A stretch of DNA of 64,000 nt from Acinetobacter chengduensis (GTDB taxonomy: Bacteria > Pseudomonadota > Gammaproteobacteria > Pseudomonadales > Moraxellaceae), in the NCBI RefSeq assembly GCF_003664645.1, contig NZ_RCHC01000005.1:124001-188000 (forward strand), read 5' to 3'. The notes below the pieces were generated by a model. It did not search any database. It saw only the letters and a list, made by a program, of their open reading frames with translations, and had not been told where the DNA came from. Shown here piece by piece: positions 50,285 to 59,809 of this stretch (positions are counted from its first letter, which is position 1; each line of letters begins with the position of its first letter). The position numbers and the translations under genes are program-made.

Positions 50285-51172
50285 ATGCAGTGTGAAATAT
50301 CAAAAATTATGCCTTGTATTGCAGATAAATTTGTCATTGAAATTGCAAATAGTATTCAAGTTTCGCAAGATCATGTCAGAGTTCAATCAACTAGATTGGG
50401 AAAAGTTGCTCGTTTAGTTGATGGCTTTACAGGTGCAGGAGCAAAACGCCAGCAGCAAATTAATCAAAATTTAACAACAGGTTTAAATTCTGCTTTTGAA
50501 TGGCTAAATACTTTAACCAAAGAGCTAACACTGGGTTTCTCAGCTATTCAGGTTGCCAATCAAAAAATTACTGAGGTTCAGGATGCTGTAACTGATTTAG
50601 CAGGATTCAGTGTAGAAACCCGATACTTATTAGAAGAGTTATCTGTAAACCTACATGATCGTTGTGATAACCTTGATGAGAGATTGTCATTGGTCGAAGC
50701 TGAAAATAAAGCTGAACGACAAATTACTTTATTGTTTAAACAGTGGGCTGCTCATGATTTTGATCAGATTTCTCCATTATTAAGGCTTTATACTGTTCTG
50801 GAAAGATTGTACTGGGGGGATTTTGGTGATTATTACCGACAATATCATTCAGATCATAAAGCTAAAAAATTAATTCAGGATTTAAAGCAACGTATTCGTT
50901 TAGAGGCAATACAACGTTTACAAGTAGACACAAGCATAGGGAAGAATGATTTTTTACATCCTTTACAGTGGGCAAAACAAAATGATAGAGAACTTAGTCT
51001 CGACTTAAAAGAAACCTATGCTTATATGGGAGACTGGACAGATCCCGATAAAACACCATTCAATTATTTTGCTTCACAACAACCTGAACAGCTTTCCTTA
51101 TACTTACCTCGTATTTTAACGTCTGAAAAATTAACCAGCCATTCATTAAACGAAATGTTTGGGGTGCGATAA
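50285..51172 (+). CDS. RdcB/YjcZ-like protein
   Basis: A 295-residue helical protein. The segment RLVDGFTGAGAKRQQQINQN (about 43-62), followed by WLNTLTKEL and a helical region, resembles E. coli YjcZ, called RdcB for its link to diguanylate cyclase control; this is from memory. In E. coli the dynamin-like gene (yjdA/crfC) and yjcZ are neighbours, as here, which supports the call. Its last base overlaps the first of the patatin start codon, so the two are tightly coupled. Confidence 0.6.
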   Translation: MQCEISKIMPCIADKFVIEIANSIQVSQDHVRVQSTRLGKVARLVDGFTGAGAKRQQQINQNLTTGLNSAFEWLNTLTKELTLGFSAIQVANQKITEVQDAVTDLAGFSVETRYLLEELSVNLHDRCDNLDERLSLVEAENKAERQITLLFKQWAAHDFDQISPLLRLYTVLERLYWGDFGDYYRQYHSDHKAKKLIQDLKQRIRLEAIQRLQVDTSIGKNDFLHPLQWAKQNDRELSLDLKETYAYMGDWTDPDKTPFNYFASQQPEQLSLYLPRILTSEKLTSHSLNEMFGVR

Positions 51173-52269
51173 TGGAAAAATTAATTAAAACAGGTTTAAT
51201 TCTATCAGGTGGTGGCGCAAAAGGGGCTTATCATGTAGGAGTTGTAAAGGCACTAGCAGAGTATGGTATCCAAGCTGACGCGATCGCAGGGGCGAGTATT
51301 GGCGCCTTAAATGGTTCTTTACTAGCAGCCAGTCATTCCATGCAACAAGGATATGAGCATTTAAATCGGGTATGGCAAACCTTAAGCCAGCAGTCACCAC
51401 TGAAATTCCAATCCAAAAATTTATTTGTTCCACAGTATCTAGTGCTATTGGCAAGTTTTGGCTTACGTTTAAATATCACAAATATTCTGCCTTTTATTGC
51501 TTATCGTAGTGTAAAGGGCTTATTAAAACAGTTTGATATTTATCCAGAATTCCTTAAAAAACTTGAAGATCAATTGGGAAGTAGAAATAGTGTATTAGAT
51601 AATTCACCACTTACAGCACTGATTGATGAATATCTCAATTGGCAGGATTTGCAACGTGGAACACCACTATATGTTTCTGTTTATAAAAGTAATGGCGGAC
51701 TAATTGATCTAATGGGATGTATCGCTGCAATGCTGGATATGAAAGATACAGCTCCATCAGAGTTTTTTTGCTTACAACAGTTTTCAGAGCAAGATTGGAA
51801 AAATGCGTTAATGGCTTCGGCTGCTTTACCTTTACTGTATGAAAGTCAGAAAATAGGAGATAATTCTTTTACTGATGGTGGGCAAGGTGGATGGAAAACA
51901 GTACAAGGCAATACACCGATTACACCATTGGTTGAAGCAGGTTGTAACTTGGTGATTGTTAGTCATTTGTCTGATGGCTCTTTATGGGATAGGCATAATT
52001 TCCCTGATACGACAGTTGTGGAAATCCGCCCACAAAAAGAGATTAGTCGGGATGGGGCAAAAGATTTATTAGCATTCGATAGCAGTCGGATCAATGAATG
52101 GATCGAACAAGGCTACACTGATACAATTGCTTGTATTGGTAAAATAAAAGAAGCTCTGGATAATCGTAGCCATTTAAAGAGTATAATGCAAGAACAGCAA
52201 AAAGCTGAAAAAGTGATGTTGAGTAGTTCAGAACGGATGCATGAGATAATGACAAAAATAAGAAAATAA
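51172..52269 (+). CDS. Patatin-like phospholipase
   Basis: A 365-residue patatin-fold lipase. Oxyanion loop SGGGAKGAYH (12-21), nucleophile GASIG with S42 and catalytic DGG with D235 are all present, so it should be active. Patatins hydrolyse membrane phospholipids and act as killing effectors in several phage-defence systems. It is the last gene of the WYL-dynamin-dynamin-RdcB-like series and is translationally coupled to the RdcB-like gene, so a role as membrane-damaging effector is inferred. Confidence 0.92.
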   Translation: MEKLIKTGLILSGGGAKGAYHVGVVKALAEYGIQADAIAGASIGALNGSLLAASHSMQQGYEHLNRVWQTLSQQSPLKFQSKNLFVPQYLVLLASFGLRLNITNILPFIAYRSVKGLLKQFDIYPEFLKKLEDQLGSRNSVLDNSPLTALIDEYLNWQDLQRGTPLYVSVYKSNGGLIDLMGCIAAMLDMKDTAPSEFFCLQQFSEQDWKNALMASAALPLLYESQKIGDNSFTDGGQGGWKTVQGNTPITPLVEAGCNLVIVSHLSDGSLWDRHNFPDTTVVEIRPQKEISRDGAKDLLAFDSSRINEWIEQGYTDTIACIGKIKEALDNRSHLKSIMQEQQKAEKVMLSSSERMHEIMTKIRK

Positions 52270-52510
52270 ATTAAATATCTAACTTGAATCGTTTATGAGT
52301 ATTTTTTTTTTGAAAAGAGAACGATTTTAACTATTACTTGTGTGCATTACTCTAGCCGTTCACTGACAGGGCAAGTTCATCTAATAGGATTTCAAAGTAG
52401 AAATTCTCCTAAAGATACAAGTTGGAGCTTTTGCATAAAAATATTTATGCTAGTAGGCATTGAAAATATTTAGCCTCAGTGCATTTCATATGTAAAACAC
52501 TGAACAAGCA

Positions 52511-52543
52511 TCCCATGCCTTAGCGCATGGGTTTTTTTATGCA
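52511..52543 (+). repeat. Hairpin/T-tract leader unit D
   Basis: CCCATGC/GCATGGG with a 6-nt loop is followed by TTTTTTTATGCA. It is nearly identical to unit C, but the gene it should precede is missing: the IS66 element begins 20 nt later. Positions 52270-52510 hold nothing else that I can support. Confidence 0.65.
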
Positions 52544-52591
52544 CACTTCATTTTATTTAAAAGGTAAGCATCCAGTGAAGCCCACTTGAAC

Positions 52592-54179
52592 TCAAGCAGG
52601 CTTCCAGTTATGCGGCAGCAGCGCTTCGATATCTTTCATTTTATGTGTTGACAGCCTTTTCAACACATCACTGAGATAGGCATACGGATCAAGACCATTC
52701 AGCTTGGCTGACTGGATTAAAGTCATGATGTTCGCTGCCCGTTGACCACTACGCAGTGATCCTGCAAATAGCCAGTTTTTTCTGCCTAATGCCCACGGAC
52801 GCATCTGGTTTTCTATCCAATTATTGTCTATTGGCAAATTGCCATCATCCAGATAACGGCTTAAGGCAGACCAGCGTTTTAGGCTGTATTTGATTGCTTT
52901 CGCTGTAGGTGTAACTCTTTGGTACTTTATCTTGATATTCTTTCAGCCAGACATACAGTTGACGCATGATCGGTTGACTGTCCTGCTGCCTTCGCTGGTG
53001 GCGTTGTTCGGCACTACAGTCTGGTATCTCTCGTAATTCTGCCTCAATTTGGTAAAGCTGTTGAATCAATTGCAGAGCTTGTTCGGCAATGAGACTTTTA
53101 CCCGTCACATGCAGCTCATGGAATTTACGACGGGCATGGGCCATACAACCCACTTCAATCATCTGACCTGAGGCAAAACGTGCCTTATAACCACTATAAT
53201 CATCACAGATCAGTTGACCTTGCCAGCCTTTTAGGAAATCTTCGGCATGTTGACCTGATCGACTCGGTTGAAAGTCATAGATCACCGCCTGAATAGAGTT
53301 GTACTGTGTGGTGGCATAGGCCCAGACATAACCTTTCTTGGGTTTCTTCTCGGCCATCTGCATCACGGTCACTGGTGTTTCATCTGCATGAATCACCTGT
53401 TGTTGTAATATGATCTGTTTTAAGGCTTCTGCTAGTGGTTCTAACTGTACACCACATTGACCAACCCATTCCGATAAGGTTGAGCAAGCAAGATCAACCC
53501 CGACACGCTGATAGATCAGACGTTGACGATATAAAGGTAAATGATCCGCATATTTTGAAACCAGCACATGGCTGAGCAATTCAGGTGTAGCAATGCCTTT
53601 ATCAATCACATAAGCAGGCATCGGTTCTTGAATCAAGGTATCACACTGATCACAGACCCATTTGCCACGGATATGCTGTTCCTTGTAGAACTGTGCTGGT
53701 CTGAAATTGAGTTTCTCGCTCAGGTCTTCACCAATACGACGAAGCGTGCAGCTACAACTGCATTGTGTCGATGAAGGCTCATGCTCTATACGAATGATGG
53801 CTAGATGATCTGGCAGCGGTCGGCGTTTCGGTTTTATTGCTTTGGTTTCAGCCGATTTGGGTTGATCCGCATTCAGTCGTTCCAGTTCTAAATCAACGGC
53901 TGCGATATCTTCTTCAACTGCTTCATCTAACAAGCTGATTTGTTTGGCAGTGAGGTGTTCATTCTTCTGAGCAAATTTATGCCGTTTAAACAGCGCAAGT
54001 TCATGCTCGTATTTTTGTGTGAGTACAGATAGGTGCTGAACTTTGGCATCGAGGTGTTGATTGGATTGTTCGAGTTGTTGTTTATCTTCTACAAGTTGCT
54101 GATTCTGCATTGCCAACTGCTGGGTAAATTCCAGCAATTGTTCATGGGTCAGTTGGCTTAAATCAGGCAGCATATTCAT
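52592..54179 (-). pseudogene. IS66 transposase TnpC, frameshifted
   Basis: Codons from the ATG at 54179 encode the N-terminal leucine-zipper, zinc-finger (CSCSCTLRR and CDQCDTLIQ) and DDE regions of TnpC. The frame breaks near 52920: after DKVPK the product runs out of frame and stops at 52845. The correct downstream frame continues with VTPTAKAIKYSLKRWSAL, then LPIDNNWIENQMRPWALGRK to a stop at 52592. One extra base or two lost bases restore the full gene. The frame break separates part of the catalytic domain, so the product is probably inactive. Confidence 0.88.
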
Positions 54180-54253
54180 GACCGCAGTATGCCTGAGATC
54201 AGGTTAGGGATGAAATAGGTCGTTTGGAGGATGGTAAAATAAAGGTATCTGGT

Positions 54254-54589
54254 TTAGATCATTGTGACCACGTGCTGTTGCCCAATTCTCTGCCAAGCTA
54301 AACCTTGAATTAATGCCTGTAATTGTTCCGCATTGATACTCATTGTTTCACCCTGATGAACCTTCGCCCAGTGGAACTTCCCTTGTTCCAATCGTCGGGC
54401 ACACAGCCAAATCCCTAGACCATCATGTACCAACACTTTCATACGATGGCCTCGTTTATTACAGAACAGATAGGCACAATGCGGTTTAACATCACCAAAG
54501 GCTTTCAGGACTTGAGCAAGTGCAGTATCTGTACCTGCTCGCATATCCATGGGTTGGGTAGAGAGCCAGATTTCATCAATGCGGATCAT
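54254..54589 (-). CDS. tnpB: IS66 accessory protein TnpB
   Basis: A 111-residue IS66 Orf2 protein: QPMDMRAGTDTALAQV, AYLFCNKRGHRMKVLVHDG and GIWLCARRLEQGKFHW are family signatures. Its start overlaps the stop of tnpA by four bases (ATGA). It is needed for IS66 transposition in known elements. Confidence 0.93.
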   Translation of the reverse strand: MIRIDEIWLSTQPMDMRAGTDTALAQVLKAFGDVKPHCAYLFCNKRGHRMKVLVHDGLGIWLCARRLEQGKFHWAKVHQGETMSINAEQLQALIQGLAWQRIGQQHVVTMI

Positions 54590-55014
54590 TTGATCAAACC
54601 TTGCAGCAGAAATAGTAATTCAGTTGTTGATTCCACAGGCCATTCGATTTCAATCATTTGATCTCTTTCGGAACCTGGTCCCTCATGCAGTGGAATCCTG
54701 ATATGAGCAGGAGCTTTCTTCTCAGGCACAGGTGATGGAGATGTCTCTTGTTTGACTGGCATCGAGTGAACAATGACAGGAAGAAAGTCGGTCTGTGGGA
54801 TAGGCAGGCTTTTTAATGGAGGGGGCATTGATTCGGACTGGCGAATCCATTTATGCAGTAGATTAGCATTGATCTGATGTTGCATTGCCACGTTAGCCAC
54901 TGATGTGTCTGGCTGCTGGCATTGTTGAATAAGCTGATGTTTAAATTCGGCTGTGAAAGTTCGGCGAGGCTTTTTTTGCGTTGGTGCACTGTCTATAACT
55001 GTCTTTAAATCCAT
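54586..55014 (-). CDS. tnpA: IS66 accessory protein TnpA
   Basis: A 142-residue protein with an N-terminal helix-turn-helix (RRTFTAEFKHQLIQQCQQ through NANLLHKWIRQ) and a variable Pro-rich tail. It matches the first gene of IS66 elements and begins just inside the right terminal repeat. Confidence 0.88.
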   Translation of the reverse strand: MDLKTVIDSAPTQKKPRRTFTAEFKHQLIQQCQQPDTSVANVAMQHQINANLLHKWIRQSESMPPPLKSLPIPQTDFLPVIVHSMPVKQETSPSPVPEKKAPAHIRIPLHEGPGSERDQMIEIEWPVESTTELLFLLQGLIK

Positions 55015-55096
55015 AAATAGGTGTCCACTTATTGGTTAGTGGACACTATCGGGGGATTGATCCACTAAAAATAGTGGTGATTCACTGGAGGCTTAC

Positions 55097-55331
55097 GCTT
55101 AAAGTGAATGGTATTATCGCGGATATTACAGCAGGGCAATTTAATGAGGCTGAAAATTCGATAATTATTGATGAACATGGTTCTTGGCATAATAAATTTT
55201 TCTATATATTGAATGCATATACGCCTTCAATAGACTTTGAAAATTATGTAGATGAATTTGATCAGCCAACAATAGAAAACGATTATTTAATGATTGTTCA
55301 ACAGATTCATCAGAATTCAACGACGCTTTAA
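55097..55331 (+). pseudogene. 3' remnant of a gene cut by IS66
   Basis: An open frame continues out of the right IS66 end and encodes about 77 residues (VNGIIADITAGQFNEAENSI onwards) to a stop at 55331. The frame begins inside the IS, so the native 5' end is lost. No matching 5' part is found left of the IS. It overlaps the 3' end of the convergent helicase gene by 15 bp. Family unknown. Confidence 0.55.
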
Positions 55332-57639
55332 ACTCTTTTTGTACCCACAATTTGGGTAGCGATTGCAACCTAAAAATGCTCCATAAGGTCCACTAGTTAT
55401 TTTCCTGAGTCTGCCTTGCCCACATTTTGGACACAACCATTCTGCTGGGATATTACTATTAATTGGTTTATGCTCGTCTTGAGGTATATGGATAAACTCC
55501 TTAAAAATAGGATCTTTGGTAATTTCTTCAAGAAAAACTGAATTACGCTCACCAATTAAATAAACTTTTTCCTTTGCACGAGTCAGTGCAACATAGAACA
55601 AACGGCGCTCTTCAGCATAGGCATGTGTCTCTGGTTGTGGTAAGACTAAGTTGATAAGAGGATCATCTTCTTTTTCAGAAGGGAATGCACTATTACCAGT
55701 ATTTAAGCCTAGAAGGATAACATAGTCTGCCTGTAAGCCTTTTGATGAGTGAATGGTTTTAAACTCAAAAGTACAATTTCTAAGAAATGGCAAAATACTA
55801 TCTAAATTAGGTTTATGGTGTTTATAACGACCCAAAATATAAATGGATTTTTTCTTGCCTGAGCCTGTATTGGCATTATTAATTTCCATAATGGTTTTAG
55901 TCAGGTATTCGTTAATTTCCTGAGTTTTTGTTAAAAAGTTTATTTCAACCACTTTACTACTGGTCTTATCAACGGCGTTGACGATTTTTTGAAGTTGAGA
56001 TTTATTTTTTTGGATAAAGCCACTGGCAACATTGGCGATACCCTGATTGGAGCGGAAAGTCTGGGTAAGCTGTGTTTGTTTGGTATAACCAAAGACCCTT
56101 TCAAACTGTGTGAAAATACTGATGTCTGAACCTGCAAAGCGGTATATAGCTTGCCAATCATCCCCAACACAAAACAGTTTTGCTTCCGGTACCTGATTCA
56201 ATAAGGACAGAATGAGTCTAGCTCTAGCCTGTGATGTATCCTGAAACTCATCCACGATAATAAGCTTGAAAGGGCTTTTGTATTTCTTTTCATTAATTAA
56301 CTGAGCAGACTCAATCAGCAGGTCATCAAAATCGTATTCTTTCTTAATTTTTAAGAACTGGTCATATTCTTGGTAAACCTTAGAAAATAACTGTAAAAAA
56401 AGACTCTCACGTAGGCTGAGGGATGGTTTAGCTAATAGGCTGGTAATATTAGCTTGATTAGACTTGTAATGACTTAAAAAACTTGCATAAAGATCATTCG
56501 CATCATATTCATAAATAGACTGTGCCTTGGCGTTAATCTCAGCGAGACTGCGTGGCTTAAATACCTGTCCCCTTGATTTAAGTTCCTGTTCCAGCTTCTT
56601 AAAAATAGCACCCGTAATAAATTCATGAAAGGTTGTACTGATTAAATCAGTTTTATACTTTTGATGAGTTTCTGACTTCCATTTCATGTCATCCAAATAT
56701 TTTTGCCCAAAATGTGCAGGTGTTTTGCCATATTGGTCTACAGCATAATGTTCTAGATATAGATTTATTTCAGGCAGGTAAAAATCAGGCTTATATTGGC
56801 GGTGGGCTTCATCAGCTGTTTGATGCTCATAGTTTCTTTCGTATTGATAAGGAACTCCTTGGCTATATAACCAGTTGGCTATTGCTTTTTCGCCATGGGA
56901 TTTAACAATCTCTCCCTGATAGGTTTCGAAGCCATCCTTGAATCTGTCAAATGATCGTTTCTGTGCCTTTTCCCAATCATTTCTAGTCTTAAAAGCAAAA
57001 GGGGACAACGGGGCTCTTAAATAAGCAGTTTTAAATAAAAGATACTTTTCCTGAAAGTCTGGGTCTGTTTCGATTAATTGTTGAATAATCCGATTCAGGA
57101 GGGCTTGAGGCTTTCCTGCATCGTTGGATACAGATGGGCTTTTACCTGTTGCTTTTCCAATGACCTTAACACCAAATTTATGGAAATTAAGTGCTTCAAC
57201 ATTAGTATCAAAATTGGAGAGAATATCCTTTAGCCTAAAGTTAATACGTTCACTCAGTTCTTCACCTGCATTTTTATTGAATGCCAGAACAAGAATCTCT
57301 TCGGGTTTATAGAGTCCGGTTAATAGGGCATATCCCACTTTTCCAACAATCGTTGATGTTTTCCCCGAACCCGCCGCAGCAACCAATAAGTTGCGGTCTT
57401 CAAAGATGATGGAGGAAACCCGTTGTTCATTAGTTAGTGGCGTACTCTCTACCTGATCGAAAAATTGCTTAAAAGCTTTTAACTCACTTTCAACGAAGCG
57501 TTTATTTTTGGTATCAATAGCGTAGTTTGCCTGAATCGATAGTTCAATAAATTGTTGAAGTTGTTCAAATTGATTTTGTAATACTGGCTCAAATGCAAAA
57601 GAGCTATCCCGTTGAATGAGACTGCCAAATTGTTCTACT
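55317..57639 (-). pseudogene. helD: HelD-like UvrD-family helicase, C-terminal part (interrupted)
   Basis: This part encodes FFDQVESTPLTNEQR, Walker A AAAGSGKTST, a nuclease-like insert YKPDFYLPEINLYLEHY, helicase motifs IIVDEFQDTS, GDDWQAIYRF and EERRLFYVALTRAKEKV, and a topoisomerase-type zinc finger (CPKCGQGRLR, CNRYPNCGYK) at the end. The order matches DNA helicase IV (HelD), with an extra PD-(D/E)xK-type insert. The frame runs without a start codon into the IS3 end at 57640 and resumes in the same frame at 58952. Confidence 0.88.
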
Positions 57640-57689
57640 TGAACCGTACCGGGTTTGTCGGAGAGTCAATATTCTGAGAGACTATCCCG

Positions 57690-58007
57690 ATGACAAAATT
57701 AAAATATGCCCCTGAAATCAGAGAAAGAGCGGTTCAATTATTGATTGAATCTGAAAAAGATTATCCATCGAATTGGGCTGCGATCACCGCTATTGCTCCC
57801 AAGATAGGTTGTACTCCTGAAACACTACGTGTTTGGTATCAAAAATATTTAGATAAACTAAATCCAGTTAAAGTACAGCAGCTTTCAGACCAAGAACGTA
57901 TCAAACAACTCGAACGCGAAAATAAAGAACTGCAACGCGCCAATGAGATTCTACGTAAAGCAGCCGCTTTTTTCGCCCAGGCGGAACTCGACCGCCCACA
58001 CAAATAA
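57690..58007 (+). CDS. IS3-family transposase OrfA
   Basis: A 105-residue protein with helix-turn-helix (PEIRERAVQLLIESEKDYPS, GCTPETLRVWYQKY) and a leucine zipper (about 65-95). It resembles IS51-type OrfA. A TTTTTTC run at 57968-57974 in codons GCT TTT TTC is a likely -1 frameshift site that would fuse OrfA to the OrfB frame. Confidence 0.93.
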   Translation: MTKLKYAPEIRERAVQLLIESEKDYPSNWAAITAIAPKIGCTPETLRVWYQKYLDKLNPVKVQQLSDQERIKQLERENKELQRANEILRKAAAFFAQAELDRPHK

Positions 58008-58909
58008 TGGTGGATTTTATCCATAATAATAAAGAGCTGTACGGAGTCGAGGCGATTTGTAGAATTTTACCGATCGCACCCTCAACCTATTACCGGACTC
58101 TAGATCTCTGCGAAAACCCAGAACATCGAGCAAAGCGAGATCTACATGACTTGCATCATGCTGAACAAATTAAACGAATTTGGAAGGAAAGTTCAGGTCG
58201 ATATGGTGTACGTAAAGTTTGGCAAAAACTGAAACGTGAAGGCTATATTATTGCACGCTGTACAGTTGCTCGATTGATGCAAAAGCTAGGTATACAAGGT
58301 GTTTGGCGAGGTAAGAATAAACAAACTACCCATAGCCGAGATGATCAAAAACGAGCAGATGACTTGGTGAAACGCAATTTTAGTGCTGATCACCCTGACC
58401 AGCTGTGGGTCGCTGACTTTACGTATATTCAAACAAATTCAGGCTGGGTCTATACCGCCTTTATTATTGATGTGTTCTCGCGAGCAATTGTTGGATGGAA
58501 AGTATCAACACGGATGAATACAGACATGGTGCTCGATGCACTGGAGCAAGCATTGCATGATCGAGGCATGCCAAAGAACGTGATTCATCATAGTGACAGA
58601 GGTGTGCAATATCTTTCCATTCGTTATACCAATCGTTTAGAAGCAGCAAATTTACGAGCATCAGTCGGTACGACCGGTGATTCATACGATAATGCTTTGG
58701 CTGAAACAGTGAATGGCTTATACAAAACAGAGGTGATTGAATATTTAAAAGCAGATTGGCAAGGTTTAGCGGATGTACAACTTGCGACATTAAATTGGGT
58801 AGATTGGTTCAATAAAGAGCGTGTACATAGTGCACTAGGTTATGTGCCACCTTTTGATTTTGAAGCAATGTACTATGATAAAATTAATCCGTTAGGTCAG
58901 GTGGCCTAA
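58007..58909 (+). CDS. IS3-family transposase OrfB
   Basis: A 300-residue DDE transposase: HTH_21-like start, LWVADFTYIQT (first D), VIHHSDRGVQYLS (second D) and DNALAETVNGLYKTEVI (E). Its ATG overlaps the last base of orfA, and the frame is open in -1 register from the orfA slippery site. The catalytic residues are intact. Confidence 0.95.
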   Translation: MVDFIHNNKELYGVEAICRILPIAPSTYYRTLDLCENPEHRAKRDLHDLHHAEQIKRIWKESSGRYGVRKVWQKLKREGYIIARCTVARLMQKLGIQGVWRGKNKQTTHSRDDQKRADDLVKRNFSADHPDQLWVADFTYIQTNSGWVYTAFIIDVFSRAIVGWKVSTRMNTDMVLDALEQALHDRGMPKNVIHHSDRGVQYLSIRYTNRLEAANLRASVGTTGDSYDNALAETVNGLYKTEVIEYLKADWQGLADVQLATLNWVDWFNKERVHSALGYVPPFDFEAMYYDKINPLGQVA

Positions 58910-58951
58910 CTTAAATAAAAAAGTCTCCGACAAACCCGGTACGGTTCAACT

Positions 58952-59385
58952 AGGGCTTTGGATCTTTGTGATAAATCTGATCTAAACAGGTTGCATAGAC
59001 GATAGGATAGGTAAAGTTTTTGTTGGATAAAATTTTGGTATTCTCTTAAAAATGGTTTTAAAGTTTCCTTAATTTTTTCAGCATTTCTTTTATTTCTTAG
59101 GAATTCTGCATCATGAAGAAGCGCGATTTGAAACTCTTCAACTTGTGTGTTGAATATACCTTTGAACTGAAAATTTTGATCGAGCGTTTCCAGTGTTAAT
59201 GATGACCATATCCAACCTTTCTGAATATGTGTTTCTAGCACTTGTTCAGGATTAAGCTTAATGGTTTTGGTATCCAACTCAAGTATCAGCTCAGGAAAAA
59301 TATAATTGATTCGCCATTTGGTGGAACCTGCAAAGATGTAGCTGAGTAAACTTGGTCGAATATCCAGATGGTTTAAAAAGATTTT
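58952..59385 (-). pseudogene. helD: HelD-like helicase, N-terminal part (cut off by IS3)
   Basis: The frame includes LNPEQVLETHIQKGWIWSSL and ends at the IS with SDLSQRSKALV. Removing the IS and one target repeat joins it in frame to EQFGSLIQRD of the C-terminal part, restoring a HelD-type N-terminal domain. The frame is open back to 59385 with no ATG in frame; the only common start is a TTG at 59277, which is within conserved-looking sequence. The true start may therefore be lost. Confidence 0.8.
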
Positions 59386-59809
59386 TTAATAGTTAAAGAT
59401 TTATAGTTAATTATAGAGTTTACAGAAAATTGATTCAGCCTTTTTTTATGATTTTAACATCATTGGATAAACTTATCGTTATTTTTGTAGATTTACATAA
59501 ACAATAGCGAGTTGAAGAGGGGGGCTTTTGGAATTTTTTTAATAAATTAGATAATTAATGAGTAGTGTTTATACACCTGAATGAAAGTAAGATTTATAAG
59601 TTTCTTAGACAGAGTTTAGTTTAATCTCTGCAAACGAACATGTTGTTCTGCGAAAGTAGTACATTATTAAGTTGAAAGTTATTTAATTATAATAAGAAAC
59701 CATGAATTTGGCATTGCTTTCTAATAAAATTGAACATCATTTTTAGGTTATAATTTTATCGGTAAATAACAATGAGCCGATGGCGCAGAATGGTTATACA
59801 GAGAGAATT
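59386..59809. other. Intergenic region before the MBL-protease-ATPase operon
   Basis: About 420 AT-rich bases between the divergent helD remnant and the rightward operon. It should contain the operon promoter. I see no gene, repeat or clear hairpin. Confidence 0.45.

Larger units (their letters stand above)
52564..55096 (-). mobile_element. IS66-family insertion sequence
   Basis: A 2533-bp IS66-type element with three genes, tnpA-tnpB-tnpC. The left end GTAAGCATCCAGTGAAGCCCA and the right end, read inward as GTAAGCCTCCAGTGAATCACC, are imperfect inverted repeats. The flanking 8-mers TTTAAAAG (left) and GCTTAAAG (right) match at only 5 of 8, so there is no clean target duplication. This suggests rearrangement or decay after insertion. 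Confidence 0.88.
57640..58948 (+). mobile_element. IS3-family insertion sequence in helD
   Basis: A 1309-bp element with perfect 25-bp terminal inverted repeats (TGAACCGTACCGGGTTTGTC and five more bases) at 57640-57664 and 58924-58948. It is flanked by the 3-bp direct repeat ACT (57637-57639 and 58949-58951), typical of the IS3 family. It carries overlapping orfA and orfB. The repeats and genes look intact, so the insertion is probably recent. Confidence 0.96.

Noticed and set aside
52592..52837. Separate small gene of 81 codons beside the transposase
   Set aside because: It is the C-terminal end of the frameshifted IS66 TnpC, not an independent gene.
57690..58909. Frameshift in the IS3 transposase as damage
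   Set aside because: Overlapping orfA and orfB with a T6C slippery run is the normal IS3-family arrangement.
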